DNA of 64,000 nucleotides. It comes from Mansonella perstans (Eukaryota > Nematoda > Chromadorea > Rhabditida > Onchocercidae). The translations under genes were made by a program, and so were the position numbers. The DNA is taken from NCBI GenBank assembly GCA_037074765.1, contig JBAMDO010000568.1, positions 1 to 64,000 on the forward strand, written 5' to 3'. Below the pieces are notes generated by a model. The model did no database searches. It was not told where the DNA came from and saw nothing but the letters and a program-made list of their open reading frames with translations. Shown in pieces: positions 38,801 through 53,000 of the stretch. Position 1 is the stretch's first letter; every line of letters starts with the position of its first letter.

Positions 38801-41099
38801 AACAATTATATTTTGGAAATGGTTTCCTTAACTCAGTTGTGATGATATTTGCTGAGATTTGACAGGATATCCGTGTAGGCGATGCCATTGTTGAAATCAA
38901 TGGTATACCTGCCACTCAAATTAAGCGACTAACGGAGTTGAAAAATAGTATAATACTGAAAACGATGCCAACACCTCTACATAAAGGACCATCAGTAAGT
39001 GTGCTTCTTTCCAGATATTAATTTGGTATAACCGAAAAAAATCATTAGAGATGGTCAATAATCGGTTTTTCATTTATTTTAGTAAATTACCTGACCGAAC
39101 AAAGATTATCTGTTTAATTGCTGAGGCCAGTTGATTTAACCACTTCCAAATATTTCCTCTCGTCATTTAGAGGATTTTTCTTGAAAATGAACACTTTTCT
39201 CATTTATAGGTTTGATACTATAAGAGTAATAATTTGAGTAAGAGATATTATGCAAGAGTAAACATTCTTCCGTATTCATACAGGAGATGTCATACTTCCA
39301 ATTTTAGGTTTATTATCGTGCACTATTGGATTATAATGGTTCTCATAATAATCGTGTACCGCTTAATTTCAATGTTCTGAATTTGAAGAAAGGTGATATC
39401 ATACAAGCGTTTAGCAGGGATTCTAATTGGATTCAGGTCGGTGATTTGAATATTTTGATAAAGCAATTTATTTTATCTCGATCATTTATAATTATTTCCG
39501 TATAATAAATCCTACGATCTATTATAGGAGTTGGTCTAATTTCTAGGTAAAACCCACGAAAGGAATAATAAATATACTGTATTGGACAACAAATCGGTCA
39601 AATTTGATAAAATCATAGCATGATTTGGAAGCAAAGACAAATCAATTAAATTTCCGAAGATTTTAAAAACTCTTTCAGGGACGAAAAGTAAATGATGTAA
39701 ACCAGGCAGGATTGTGCCCGGTGAATGTGCTTGGTGAGCAGATGTCAATGCTTACCCCCTTTGGTCGACGAGTTTTAGTATTATTGGGTGTTCCAGGTGT
39801 TGGACGAAGAACTCTCAAGACAATGCTTTTGACCCATTTACCTGCATACTTTACAACAGCAACTCCCTGTAAGCTAGCATGCTGATTTAGTGCTATTTTG
39901 AAGATTCTTAATTAGTAAGTTGCTCGTGCACATCAAAATTTGAATTACTCTGAAAGCTTTGATAAAGCTAGTGCAATACAATGGTAGGAATAATTTTATT
40001 CTTGACAACATGAAATTGAGTGGGAAAAGAGTATTGGCGCTTCTGTAACCGATAGATACGCATGATCATGACAATCTTTTTCTAATGATTTTTACAATTG
40101 TTGACATTAACTATGAACTTTGGTTGGAAATTCTGTAGACACTTCGCGAGTTCCAAAACCTAATGAGCTAGAAGGTCGCGAATATTATTTCCGAACAAAA
40201 GAGGAAATGTTAAAAAGAATTCATGCTGGTGATATGATCGAATGGGGTGAACTAGATGGACAACTTTATGGCACTAGGTTGCTATATTCTCTTTTTGGCT
40301 CGTTTTCTTGCACATTTTTTTCATCAAATATTTATTGTTCCGCTATGAAATAACATTTTACGGAAGGTAGTAGAAAGGATCGAATAATTTCCGGACAGTT
40401 AAATAAATATTTTAGAACTAAAACTTTTGTACAGTTTCTTTTGTTATTTTTATTTGCACCATGTTACAGTCTGGAAACAATACGAAGTTGTATTCGGAGC
40501 GGGCGGGTTTGTTTGTTGGATTGTGGACCCCAAGCTTTGCGATATTTATACAATGCAGAATTTATGCCATTTGTTGTGTTGATTGCTCCTCCACAAATTG
40601 ACGACTTTCGGGAAATAAATAAGCTTCGACTACAACCTTACACTGAAGAGCAGATGGAAGCTTATATTCAGGAAAATAAGGAACTGATGGAGAGCAGTTA
40701 CGCCAAAATGTTTCATATTGTTTTGGTGAATAAAAACTTGGATATCACATTCAGAAGGTCTTTCCTTACTTGTTCATTATATAAAATAATGCTATTCCAC
40801 AAAATTGTACATTCTAGGAATTTTTTTTTACAACAATTTAAATGTGATTAGGTAGCACTTCGAAGGTTATTTATGTTTTTTCGAATGATTTGTTTTGAAA
40901 TCTATCTAGACCGAAAAATGGGTTAAAGGATGTGAGAAGCAAAGAACAAATATTTCTACTCTACATCAAATTATATCAAAATTTATAATTAAGGGAATAT
41001 TTGAAGTTCATAAAATATAATTTCAGGCTGATGAATACTTTCAATGAACTGAGAGATAAAGTGCAATGGGTCCCAGAGGCTTGGCTACGTCGAGAATAA
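35894..41099 (+). CDS. p55-type MAGUK scaffold (PDZ-SH3-GK)
   Basis: Membrane-associated guanylate-kinase scaffold of cell junctions, MPP/PALS-like. Secure exons, all in phase: 38178-38537, 38866-38994, 39308-39436, 39679-39868, 40139-40277, 40470-40757 and 41027-41099. The PDZ spans the first two (IITRVKPDSIVK then DIRVGDAIVEINGIPATQ). The SH3 starts YYRALLDYNG and has LKKGDIIQAF. The GK domain starts GRRVLVLLGVPGVGRRTLK and ends WVPEAWLRRE; the P-loop keeps GVGRR, as in non-catalytic MAGUK GK domains. The order and the close PDZ-SH3-GK spacing fit the p55 class. The N-terminus is unresolved: exon 35894-36115 (MNAEVTTLKANVDNLWHCL, coiled-coil-like) is credible, while pieces at 36919-37016, 37325-37428 and 37511-37665 are open but do not all join in phase. 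No L27 domain was recognised. Confidence 0.85.
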
Positions 41100-41459
41100 A
41101 CGGACCTTTTCTTTTCAATTACTGGGTTACATATTATTCTACACATATTATTCTATATACACATATTATTCTATATATTACTATTTGAATAGAATTCTTG
41201 GATTTTTTGGAATGAACATTGTTGTTTTAAATTAATAATCATTTATAATTTTTTTTTTTTTCAGAAGATCATGTATTTTTGAATTAAGAAAGTCACTTAT
41301 TGCTGTGATTTGCTCGATTTTTTTTGCCTCATTCTCCTTCTTTCCTATCTTTTTGCTTTATTAACATATCGCTAGTTTGACCATCTTTTTACTCTCACAA
41401 TGCTTACTTCCAATCTTTTATTTACATTAGTTGAAATTACTTCTCTATAGACCATACTC

Positions 41460-41465
41460 AATAAA
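41460..41465 (+). terminator. Polyadenylation signal candidate for the MAGUK
   Basis: AATAAA about 360 bases after the MAGUK stop codon, in non-coding DNA. Confidence 0.4.
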
Positions 41466-42720
41466 GATGAATATGGATGATCTGTACGATACCTTTTCTC
41501 CATAAAATTGGTGGACGAACTTTTACCACATCTTGATCCATTGGATGTTGGGGAACTTTCAACATAGTTTAAGATACAGCATCTTTGTTTTTAAGCGAAA
41601 GTTGAGGTCAAAATAGCAAAAAATTTCTCTCACTCGATGACACTTAATTAGTCCATATTTTTTGTTGTCTAGGATGCTAGTATACAGAACTGTCTAACCA
41701 TACTTATCATCAGTATATGCTAGCTCGATCAAAGCATTGCATTTAATTCTTAATAATGCAAACATTACAGGTCAATGATTTATGACTATTTAGCAATAAG
41801 TGAACCTAAATGCTTCCAGGCTAGAATAATATTTTGTCTCTCTTTTTTATCTCTTTATTGTTTATTAATATATTTTCTGCCTGTTTATCTGAGTTTGAGT
41901 GAAAAACACATAAACTGGATAAATGGTACGCTTTGTATATTGCAAAATATTAATAAACAATAATGCCATCCTAAATGCACTCGAAAAAATAAACAGTGCA
42001 ATATCAAACCCTTCAGTTAGGGTCATCTTGATAGGCTAGCATTATTCTACAGTAATATAATTATTGTTTTCCATAAATGTCTTAATTTTTACAAATTTAC
42101 CAAAGAAATTCAGAAATAACACAGCTCTTGTACAAGGCAAATAAAAGCGAAAAGAACCGTAAGAACATACTTCCGGAAGTACCATTACATTTGAATTCAA
42201 TGAGAAAAGCAAGAAAAGTTCATATATATATATATATCAATATGTACTAAATGTTGACATATTGATAGTATCAGGTAAGTTATTTTAGCAATAAATTTAA
42301 AGGTGCGAGAAATGATATTAGATACGTGGTCGGAATAGCATCAAAAGGTAAGAATGTAATATTGGAGAAAAGACCATTTATTTCGAGCAAAACTGACATT
42401 AATTTATAAATAATTTGTTTGGTTGTAATGTTAAAGTGAAATGATACAAAAAAAATAAAGGCGCTTGTAAATGTCTAATCAAATATATACGAGCAAAATG
42501 TAAAAAACTACTCAGCACAGAAAGTCAATGAATCGATCCGATAAAAAAGAAAGGAAAAATTTGTTGGTTCGCTGAAAAATAATAAGCGAGAACAACATGA
42601 GATAATCAAGAAATGCTATACCAACACTAAAAATAAATTTTAATTCGAAACTACCCGCATCTACCTTAACTTTTACTGCATTTAATTCATTCTGTTCACT
42701 TCGTCCCTTTACAACTTAAA

Positions 42721-42726
42721 TTTATT
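42721..42726 (-). terminator. Polyadenylation signal candidate for LST-2
   Basis: AATAAA on the minus strand, about 170 bases past the LST-2 stop codon. Confidence 0.45.
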
Positions 42727-42894
42727 TAAAAACTTTTAAGTGTATCTTTCGAAATCTCGATAAAATTTTCAACAACAGCTTATATTTTTATATTCTATCA
42801 TTATTTGAAATTTCTCCCAACTGACAAAATCATCAATCAATAATTACATTAGAGTCAAAGATACAGAATTTTGTATAGCAGGACTTGCATGAAT

Positions 42895-45800
42895 TTATAC
42901 AGTAGTTGCTGTTGTTGCTACTGGTGCTTCGGTGATTTGAGACCCGTCTTCGTTCCTTTCATGACTACCCTGACTTACCACTAAAATTAATAATAAAATA
43001 AATATATCAAGAAACTGATAAATGTCCAGCTCTCTGCAAATTAACTGTTTTAGACGTTTTTCTTAGACAGCCGACATCAAAATCTGGAAAAAGCAAAGAT
43101 TTGCATTAACAATATTATACTTAAAAAAATAATTATACAACAGTAGATTAGTGAAAACGAAGTGAAATATCACTTGCTTGCCAGAATGCAAATTCTAATC
43201 TTAAATCTCACATACCAATCAGTGTAGTAAATAAAAAACCATACCACTTGCAGAAGTAACACCGTTATTAAATGCACTAATTGAATGATTTTCTGATGAG
43301 TTTGATTGATTCGTACAAGGCGAAAATGGATTAATTTTGTACAGAAAGCACAAGTTACACACACGAACCTGAAATATGCAGGTTCCGGAATATATCAAAA
43401 AGTTTTTTTGCTAAACCCACCTGCCAAACATGAAAAAAATAAACTCTGAATGTAGTTAACAGGAGTCTTTACAGTTGAAAAGTGTTACAAAAAAAAAATT
43501 TGATAAGGTGTGATTAAATCTCCCTCCTGTACATCAAGATGACCATTATTCCCATCCTCATACCATTACTAACAATACAATAACAAATACTTTATTATAG
43601 CAAGATTAAAAATGACTGTTTTTAAATTAGGATGTTTTCCACAAATGATCATCAGCAGACAAAAGTGTATGATTCAAAAGTCAAAGAAAAGATAAAAAAC
43701 AACAAAGGAAAATAAAAATTAATATTTCATAAAAATGTAAAGGAAGCATTACTTTCCTGTCATAACCCAATTCGGGAAGCGGTAAAGAATTGGCAGAACA
43801 ACGTGAGCAAAAGATTCGTCCGCAATTCCGGCAATGATGACGACGTCGGACCAATGTGAACTGCGCGCCACAGGCAGTGCATTGCTCGCAGTCACTATCT
43901 GGTACCCAACGAACCCCTAGAGAAAATAAAAAACCAGTCTGTTTTCAATTTCTCGTAAATGCCGCACATCTAGACCATGTAAATGAAACAAAGAAAACTA
44001 ACCGACGAGAGATGGAAGAGGAAGTGCTTCCTGCACTTCTATACCCATTTCCTCCTCGTTTTCTGGATTTGGCGCCGTCTTTCCGGAAATCGAAAATACA
44101 GAATATTAATACACGTAGAATAACTGTCTGGTATAAAATGGACATCTGCAGACGACTTTTCAAAAATCCTCTTACCTTTCTGAACATACACTTTTTGAAA
44201 CAGCAAATATGATTATGAATAGAGCACTCTTTTCCAAATCAGTTGCTTGTTGAAAATTTTTGACGCAGATGATTTATTGGCAAGCAAAGAAATTTAAACT
44301 GTAAAACCCAACTTTGAAATGAAAGTCATCTGAACAGCCTAATTTTAACAAAAATAAAAATAGCATGCCTCAAAAACTGGTACTGCATCATTCGGCTGCA
44401 AAATCATTTTTAGCACGCGTCTTAAGTCAGTGGGGTAATTTGTTTGCAATTGATCAGCAACGCCGCATATGCAAACAAATAAACGATGTATTAGATCGGC
44501 AGAAGAGCGAAATCGGGCACGCAAGCGACGTGGATCCGGTGGACGAGTTATACTGCAAATTTCGTTCTTTAAATCACTGAAAAAATTAATTATATATAAC
44601 CAGTTACTATAGAGATCCATCAAAAATCGCTGAGATCCTTGTATCCGTTACATAAATAAATCGGCTCGTTTTTCAAACCTGATAAACTAAAAAGAGTAAA
44701 CAAAAATGTCACTCTATAATTTTAGATCAAATAACAGTCCAGATCAGAATACTATATAACTTACATAAGAAGGTCCAGTTTCGAACTCTCAATACTACTA
44801 TTTTCAGCATTGCGTTTGGGATACACTGGCGATACCATCCTATGTGCAAATATATTTGAATGACATGCAGCAGTGGAAGCACTACCTGCACTGCAATCAC
44901 CATCACTTGAGAAATTTGAGCACGAGGCGTCGCTCGTTCTACAAAAACAAAAGCCAAACATTTTCTACTTGAGGTTTAAAATAAAAACACTTGAAAATAA
45001 ATAACAAGAACTTATTAAAAATAATGCATTGATTTACTGAATTAACATTGTACAGAACATGAAAGCTGGTTTACCGCTAAAATGAGCATCACGAAAGGGA
45101 CAAAAGCATGAATAAAAATGACATGAAATCACAAAAAAACCTTCAAAAGAAAATGGTGAGGGCGACTACCAAGAAAATTGAAAAGATAATTAAATTAGAG
45201 AAAAGCGAAAAAATAAAAATTAAAACAAAAAAAAAATCTATCCTGTTCCAAATAATAGAGGACAAGTTTCAGCAGCTTTTATCAAGTGACAAAATAGAAA
45301 CGAATTCAGCTATTTTAATATTTTTTCGGAAAAAATAATTGAATAATCGTATTTATTTATTATTCTTTTACGTTAATCCATTTCTATTAGCGGAAAGAAA
45401 AAAACGGTTAGCCTGCATTCATTCCTTATAATGAAAAAAAGAAATAACGGATAAGCAATGTCCGAAACATCAAATTCAAAAGTGTTTACTATGAATTCCA
45501 TTCCATTCACGAGTACAGTAAACTGCAGATTTGTTACCCCTAACTGTTGTTGCATAAATCATGGAGGAGGAAAATGCCCTATTAGCTCGCTACAGGTTTC
45601 AGAACTGCTCATTTATTCCCGTTTTAGATCAATTTTGAAAATTCACTTCAGAGAAACAAAATCCTCGTCATCCTTTTCTAATAATTATAATCAATAAACA
45701 AATTCTTACTGCAATTTTTGCACTTCTAAAATCCTTTCGGCTCCTTTTTCAGTAGTTTTGAAGTGAAAATTTGCTATAGTCAATGCTTCCTCGACACTAT

Positions 45801-48169
45801 CTTCATCTATAATAGCTAAACGATAATGAAAATCTTCAGTGGTCTAAAGAAACTGAAAACAAATACTAATACTTTGTCGTCATTGATGAGTGCCAGTAAA
45901 GATGGGCCTTATCCATTTCTATTAGCGGAAAGAAAAAAACGGTTAGCTGCTTTAAAAAAATAAGCAGCTTTAGCCTATTTATATGTAATTTTATAACCTT
46001 AGCCAAGTAAAAACAAAACTATTTCTTCATTTCGGGAGCGAGCATTTCATACAAATCAACTGAGTAAAAAATGCTAGTACGCACCAAATTTAACTTGTGT
46101 TTCGCCGGTACACAGAGCTCTCTCAACACAATGTAATTCATGTAAGTTCAAAATACGCAACAGATCGCGAATTTTCACCAACAGACTATGAAATGAGCGA
46201 AACATGTCGGATAATGTTTCAGGATTCGCATCCACATTCAGTGCTCCTTCCGGGAAATACAAAAGACCACTGCAAATAATTCATTTACGTTAGTCCCCCA
46301 CAGTTGATTACTACTGCACAACCAACCATTTCAATATGAAAGCAAACTTTATTTTTAAAAAAAAGAGATTAAAAAAAAAAGATTAAAAAAAAAACAGAAC
46401 TCACCAAACAATGGCTAAGCGTGGGACAGCAATCATTACAATGGGATCACAATCATCAATCTGATTCTGCGTCAGATAATCTAACCTAAGAGCCCTACAA
46501 GTAATATAGGTGGAGTATATTAGCGGCGATGCAAGGTTTCAAAATAAAAGAGTATGTGCAATGACAATCATCTCATTTATAACATGATCTAAATTTTAAA
46601 AAATCCAGCAATATTCCCTTTAAAAATCTCAAAAAATTGCTCAAATTCTCTGAAACAAAAAGAAATCAATGTTCATATTATTTCCAAATGTTTGTAAATG
46701 AGGTTTGCGCAGAAAGATGTAAGTAACAAAACCTGTCTAATGTTTCTGAAAACAAAACAGCAATATCCAACTGACAATCGTACTCTTTCACACTTTTCAC
46801 TGGAACCATTGCACTTACGTAACTGAAATATTACTTTAATAAAATATTTGGCAACTAATTAATATTTGACAGCTAATAAATCAATATTCCATAGATCTGA
46901 TTAACTGAACAAAAATTTCAAAAATTTGGTAAATTTATAAAAAATCTAATTCCAGAAAGAAAAGTGACCCAACTTCTGTATTAACCCAATTTCTCAGAAT
47001 GCAAGATATATCTCGTAAAATATTTATGGCAATAAAAAAGGAACGTATATATCATCCATATCACGCTACAAATTTTCTCTTGACATACTTCTAAGGTATC
47101 CTTCCACATATAATTACGTACTTTCATGTTTTATCGCTCTGAATTAACTTTATTCACTAACTTCAGTTCAAATTCCGCAAAAAGGTGATCGAAATGCTTT
47201 AAACTTCTCTTCACTTTATCGCTGTAATGTGTGGGATCTTTAAGAGACTGATCTTTCAGCAAATCGCGTAAAGTATCCAAATGCTTCGTTAGTGCACGAG
47301 CCATCGGTCTTATGGCTTCTGATTCTACTTCATGATCAATGATGTTGGACCCTGCTGTAAGACACTGAAATGAGACATCCATTGATGTCACTCCCATCAC
47401 CGCCTAATTATTTTGATCTAGCAACATCATATTTTTAGAAATTATAATACGATACAAGATATGTATTGAAAGCATCAATTTCTAGCTCATACATTAGTCG
47501 ACATGTATAATTACTATCTAACGACAAAATACTTAAAAAACAAAAAGCCTGCCTCGGCACCAAACCAGAGTTGTCCGGGCAAATTGTCATGCATGATTTC
47601 TTCCGGAAATTTCACGCGGTAATCACGACAGGCACGATCTGACTCACGTGGAAATACTTGTTGTATCATTTCTGCTGTAACAAAGACAAAGTGAACATCT
47701 CTCGAAAATAATCTTTAAAATTATAGTCAAACTAGTCTCTCTAATAACTCGGTGCAACTCCAGTAGCTTTGGAAAGAAAACATTTTTGAGATGAAGTAAT
47801 TAACCAATAAATGAATCATATTACATATAACGCCCCTGTTGGTGACTTGCTAATTTGAATACGAACATAAAAATAAACAAACAAATTATATGCAGTAGAC
47901 GATCCTGTGCTTGTCTCAGTTTGCTAACTAGCTGGCTACAACGCTCTGGATCACGACGTCCATCAAATGAATCTAGTTCGCTAGCTACTGCATTTAGTGC
48001 CTCGTCTGCATAGTAAAATTTAGCTAGCGGATTCCAGTCGTCAACACGAGGCTTATTGACAAGCTTACCTGAAATATCAAAAATTTAACATAGCTGCCAC
48101 AATTTCAATGAACATTTCAATATAAACTATAATTTAGAAAAATAAATAAAACTAACGCAAGCTTTGCAT
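42895..48169 (-). CDS. lst-2: LST-2 / ZFYVE28, FYVE-domain endosomal regulator
   Basis: Negative regulator of EGFR/LET-23 signalling that binds PI3P on endosomes. Fourteen exons in transcript order: 48157-48169, 47883-48068, 47553-47674, 47162-47364, 46733-46822, 46405-46494, 46095-46269, 45710-45843, 44765-44938, 44384-44576, 44003-44078, 43753-43916, 43245-43368, 42895-42980; about 609 residues. The N-terminal helical domain matches ZFYVE28: [62 protein letters not shown] conserved middle motif reads [20 protein letters not shown]. The C-terminal FYVE domain (about 486-551) has [14 protein letters not shown] and VRVC, the full PI3P-binding signature. Coding exon 1 is only 13 bases. Intron 3 starts GAG|GCAGGC (GC-AG). 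The acceptor of exon 11 (44078) is weak and a small exon may be missing before it. Confidence 0.9.
45376..45412. repeat. 37-bp direct repeat, copy 1 (LST-2 intron)
   Basis: Sequence starting ATCCATTTCTATTAGCGGAA, identical over 37 bases to 45911-45947. The two copies sit in the introns on either side of LST-2 exon 8. Confidence 0.9.
45911..45947. repeat. 37-bp direct repeat, copy 2 (LST-2 intron)
   Basis: Exact copy of 45376-45412, 535 bases apart start to start, bracketing exon 8 (45710-45843). Confidence 0.9.
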
Positions 48170-50082
48170 AGTAGTTGATATGTAAAAACTCCAGCACCAC
48201 GAAACGAATGCCGTCTTTTTCCAATGTTAATGTTATGACCAAGCTAATGAACTAAACAATGAAAAATAAATGAGTATACGAACAAACCAAAAAAAAAAAT
48301 TCAATTTCGACAATTCTGAAAAAAAAAAGATTCAAGAACCATTTACAGCTTTCATCATTTTAAATTCGTTGCTTCAGCAAAAATTCCCTCTGGATGCTAT
48401 TTCTAAGTGTTATCATGAGTCGATAGACAGTTATTTTCACATATAGAATGTGAGAGAAAAATAGTGGCTCCAAAAAAGAAAAAAAGAAAAGCATTCCGAA
48501 ATAACTTCCTCGCATATGATTTTCAATGCAGAGCAAAAACTATGATGAATAATTAAAAATGAAAACAGAAACACTTCAATTAAGATAAAAGCAACTGGGC
48601 ATCATAATGTCGTAAATGGTGACTAATAACATATCAGTTTACAATAATATGTGTAACAGAGAAAAGAAAGAAGGCTTTTTTCATTTTTTCTGAGGTATGT
48701 GACTTTATAACATTGTCTCTTTCATCTTATTTAATTATTCATCTTTTACTCTTCCCTAATTTTGTGTCTAATCGATAACTAACATTCTAAATAATAAATA
48801 ATCAACAAACCAAATATATTTTAAAAACTCTTTTACTTCAAAAAAGCTATGCAAAGTGTGAAAAGTTAAAAGAAAGCTAAAGAAAAATTATAGCCATTAA
48901 GATTGAATGCTAGAACAAAAATAATTAAAGAATGCTGATTAATTTTCAATGCAAAGGAATCAGAAAAGAGTAGTACAAAGCATAAGTATTTAAGAGCTAA
49001 TTGAACTTATTATATATGCTTAACAGGTCATTTTATGGGTCACCTGGAAACAACGAAATAATCCCAATCACCAGTAGAGTTTAAATTAACCTATACCGTA
49101 ACTTATCCTAACCTTAGCCAACCAAATCTAACCTTCACTGTATGTCCTCCGTCGTAATAATATCAACAATCTACGCAGATATGCTAAGCATGGATCATAA
49201 GAAATATCAGACCGAACTATTATGTCACAATCAAGGAGGCAATTTGCAACTTCAGTTCTCACGAAGATTAGTGATAAAACATAGCAGACTTAAATTGCAA
49301 TAAATGATGCTACATGGTGCAGAGTATTATGTGAGATGTGATAAGTAATTATTATTATTAGTTTAAAAATTAGTTAATTCTAGAATCTGAAAATTTTTTA
49401 ATTGGCTAATTTAAATTAACTAATTTAAATTTTTTTAAATTAACTAATTTGGAAATTAGTTAATTATCGTAATTAGTTTCTTCAGTTTTTCATCATCAGA
49501 TTATTGTAAATACAATTTGATGTTATTCATTTAGCCATTCCATAATTTCAATATATTTTTCTTCATATTCCATTTATATGTCCTTATTTTCATTTTAAAC
49601 ATTGATAAATTTTCTTGCAAAATAAAATTATCGATGATTGATTGTTTAAGAGTGATTAGCTTGAAAACAAATCTATCAACAGTGACTATTTATGACATTT
49701 CACTTGAATCTCTGCATTTATGTTGCCTTTGAATTTACGCAAATCTCTATCAATTCCCGTAAATTTGTATATATCCACAGTGTTGTTTTCATTTCTGTAA
49801 ATTTGCATAATATGAAAAGTTAAAGAATTGCATTTCATCCACTTTGTATATTCATATTGTAAATTCAACAGTTATTGGACAAATTTTTAATTCAGTTTCA
49901 TCTTTTTGTTGGGAATTTCAGATAGGCATACAAAGTGATTATCGCCATTAGCATATCATATTGTTGCAATATTTTGTGGATACCTAACGTGCTCCTATCT
50001 ACATTTTTAAGCATTTTTAAGTGTTTGAAAGATGTAAGCATGCATATATAAATTGACAAATTACATATATTTTTTTTAGAAA
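48170..50082. other. Divergent intergenic region
   Basis: Lies between the start of LST-2 (minus) and the start of the unrecognised gene (plus), so it should hold both promoters. At 49365-49480 the motif TAATTAGTTAATT and its reverse complement recur, giving an AT-only cluster that could form hairpins. No gene is seen. Confidence 0.5.
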
Positions 50083-53000
50083 ATGTTATCAAATGAAGAA
50101 AATTATTCGAAAACATCAAAGTCTACACGGAAACAAGTGAAAAATGTTACAAAATCAAATGTTGATGATGACAAAGAGAGAGTGGAAGCTGCCATCTTTT
50201 TCTTACGTTGTCAAGTACCATTGTTATGTTCTTTCCACGTGCTTTATCATCACTTATGGAATCTGCTAATGTTTTGGATAATTTTTTTAATGCCATATTT
50301 CAAAATAAAACTATTATACCTTGCTTGTTGCTCTTATCAGATTTCACTTTATTGGTAAAAAAAATTGGTTGGAGATAAATCAGAAACAAAAAATTAACAG
50401 TATTTGATATTATGATGTAGTATTATAACTTTTTCGGATCGCAACGGGCACCATTTATTGACTGTGAAGGTGTTGTAATATGCAAGTGAAATAGTGGAGG
50501 GTAACCTTATAATAAATGAAATAATTGGTTTACAGTGAATTCGACCCTTCGAATAGTTTGTAAGTGGGAAAAATTATGAAAGCGATGGATAAATTCATGT
50601 TTTGATAACTAAATGTGGTTGTTTTAAACTCTATAACCAAATATATTTGCACAGCGTGAGAATAAATTAGATATTTATTGCATTTACATCACTTCTTGCA
50701 TTATCTAGTTTGTTCACTTCCGCGGAATATGGTATTCAGGAATGGATGACAAGGAAATATATCGGAGAAATACACACAATTTATCTTAATCCACTGGATG
50801 AATTGTGTAACGGAAGAAAACGGACAGTTGGTAAATAGTTTTTACTGTACCAATTTTTGTTATCAATTTAGATTCAAAATCATTCTTTATGTTTAAATTT
50901 TTTTCAATCACACCCAATAGGCAATAATTATTTTTTCCTTGTCAGAGAACTTTTAAGTGAATATATTTTCCCATTTCATGCATTTTCAACTTTTTTTTAA
51001 AATTGTTTCTCACCGTTTTTTAATTATTTCTCACTTTTTCAAAAATTGTTTCTAATCACTAAAGGTTCAGATTTATTTTCTCGGCCGTTCATCAAGATTT
51101 CTTTTACACAAAATTTTTGCAGTTAGAATTTTTTTGCATTTTCATTTGTCATTTATTATTTATTGTAGAATCTATAAGTGAATCAACGGAACTTTCAAGC
51201 AGTAGTTTAGTGCAAGAAACAGTTCCTGCAAATATGATTGATGGACATAAAGACAGTCGCATGACTAACATAAATAAAGTCGCCGAGAAACTACAGAGTA
51301 CATAAGTTTTATTTACGATTTATCTCTTAACAAAAAATGGCTATGAAAATACCAACTTATGAATTATTCGAATATCATTTTTCAATGCTAACTTTTATAA
51401 AATTTAAGTATGTTTACATGTCTAACATTAACTATTTAGTAATTGTTGACTCAAAAATTATTCATGATCTGGTGTTATTTGTCTTTGTAGTCACCTAAAT
51501 GATTCATAAGAAATGAATTTTAAGAAGCACTGAAAACACTGCAACGAGATAACGGGCAAATGACAGAAGATTATCGGCCAGTCACTCGTGAAAAAATGGT
51601 TTCATTAGCTGACTGTTGCGCTTTCTACCGGTTGAAGACAATCCTGAAGGCAATGCAAAAGCTACTGGATATACAAGCAAGCTTGGATAAGTTTGTTTCT
51701 TTTTCAAATTCTTTTCTTAACCTCATAGAAATGATTAAATGATTGCTTCAAAAGTAAACAGCTATACCGTATGAGAAAACAGATTGTTTTTGTGTAGTAA
51801 ACAAGCATTTTTTCGACATTTTTGAGCGAAGCTTTATTGCATTACTATGAGAATAATAAATTTAAAAAATTGAGCCAAGCGTTGTTTTTGTTGAAGCTAA
51901 TATGGAAATTTATAAAAGTTGATATATATAACTTTTTTATTTTTGTGATTTTTTCCTTTTTTAAATTTTGTTATTAATTCTTTTCTTTACGGTTCCTTTT
52001 GAATAAAAACAGCCGTAATTGTACTTTATAGATGGTTCAGTAATAATAAAAGTAATATGGCTATACATAAAAAATTATTGAAAAATTTATTAACTAATGC
52101 TCTTACAAATTTTGAAATGGCATATGTAATCACTGAATTATTCGCTATTCATCAAGTTTCGCTAAAAGAAATTCAAAAAGCTAAAGTAAGTCAGATATTA
52201 TTGGTTGGACATGCACCATCTCGAAAATTCAGATTTCCTACGATTTAGTTATCGGAAATCATGGATTACGGTTTTACTTGAGAATGAACTTTATCAGCAT
52301 ATTTTGGATTCTCTTATATTTATTGCCTCAGAAAATGCAAGCATCATAAGCGTAATTATCTTGATTTATGTCTTGCAGCCGAAATATAGCAAATATATTC
52401 GACCAGACATCGGTGTAAGAGATATTACAGTTATCAATAAACCAGTAAATGAGGGAGTTATTACGACAGACTATATAAAAAAACTTGAAGGACAAATCAG
52501 TCATTTTAGGCTAGTCCTTGCACTTTTTCCTTTTGATAGCAAATGATAAAAATTAAATGCAAATACTAAAACTGAACAGAATTTAAATATTTGATAAAAC
52601 AGCTGTCTGTCATGAATAGCTTATATGATCCAAAAATAAACTAGTATGTTTGATTTAGTATGAAGAATGCTTTTTAATAATGAACAGTAGAACTCCTTTG
52701 TTGTTTTCTCATACTTATTTTTAATTTCATTTACAGAACAGTAGTGTATGAAATAGGAAAAAATATTGAAAGTATTATTGAAACAATTGTTGCTAATGTT
52801 CGAGACCATCATTTGGAAGTGACCGTAAAACAGGTATTGATATTGTTGCTACAAGAACTGTCGCAATAAAACTGATTGAATAGTCATTTAATGTTTGTTA
52901 AAATATGATTTGAAAAAGTTAAATGTAATAAACAGTTCTTTTTTTTAGGTTGCAATAATTATCGACAATTTGCCGCCTCGATATCGCTTTCCAGAAGCGA

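Larger units (their letters stand above)
41100..42894. other. Convergent intergenic region between MAGUK and LST-2
   Basis: The two genes point at each other, so this holds both 3' UTRs. It contains a TATTATTCTATA(TA)CACA duplication at 41140-41180 and an (AT)n run at about 42222-42238. No gene is seen. Confidence 0.5.

Noticed and set aside
44761..44957. Two overlapping minus-strand frames at the same place
   Set aside because: Only one frame ([13 protein letters not shown]...) joins in phase as lst-2 exon 9; the other is a shadow.
45108..45338. Lys-rich 76-codon open frame on the plus strand
   Set aside because: Lies in an lst-2 intron on the opposite strand; composition reflects A-rich sequence.
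52352..52378. 27-base intron with perfect GT...CAG ends
   Set aside because: Shorter than any intron expected to splice; it is in frame without stops, so reading through is equally possible.
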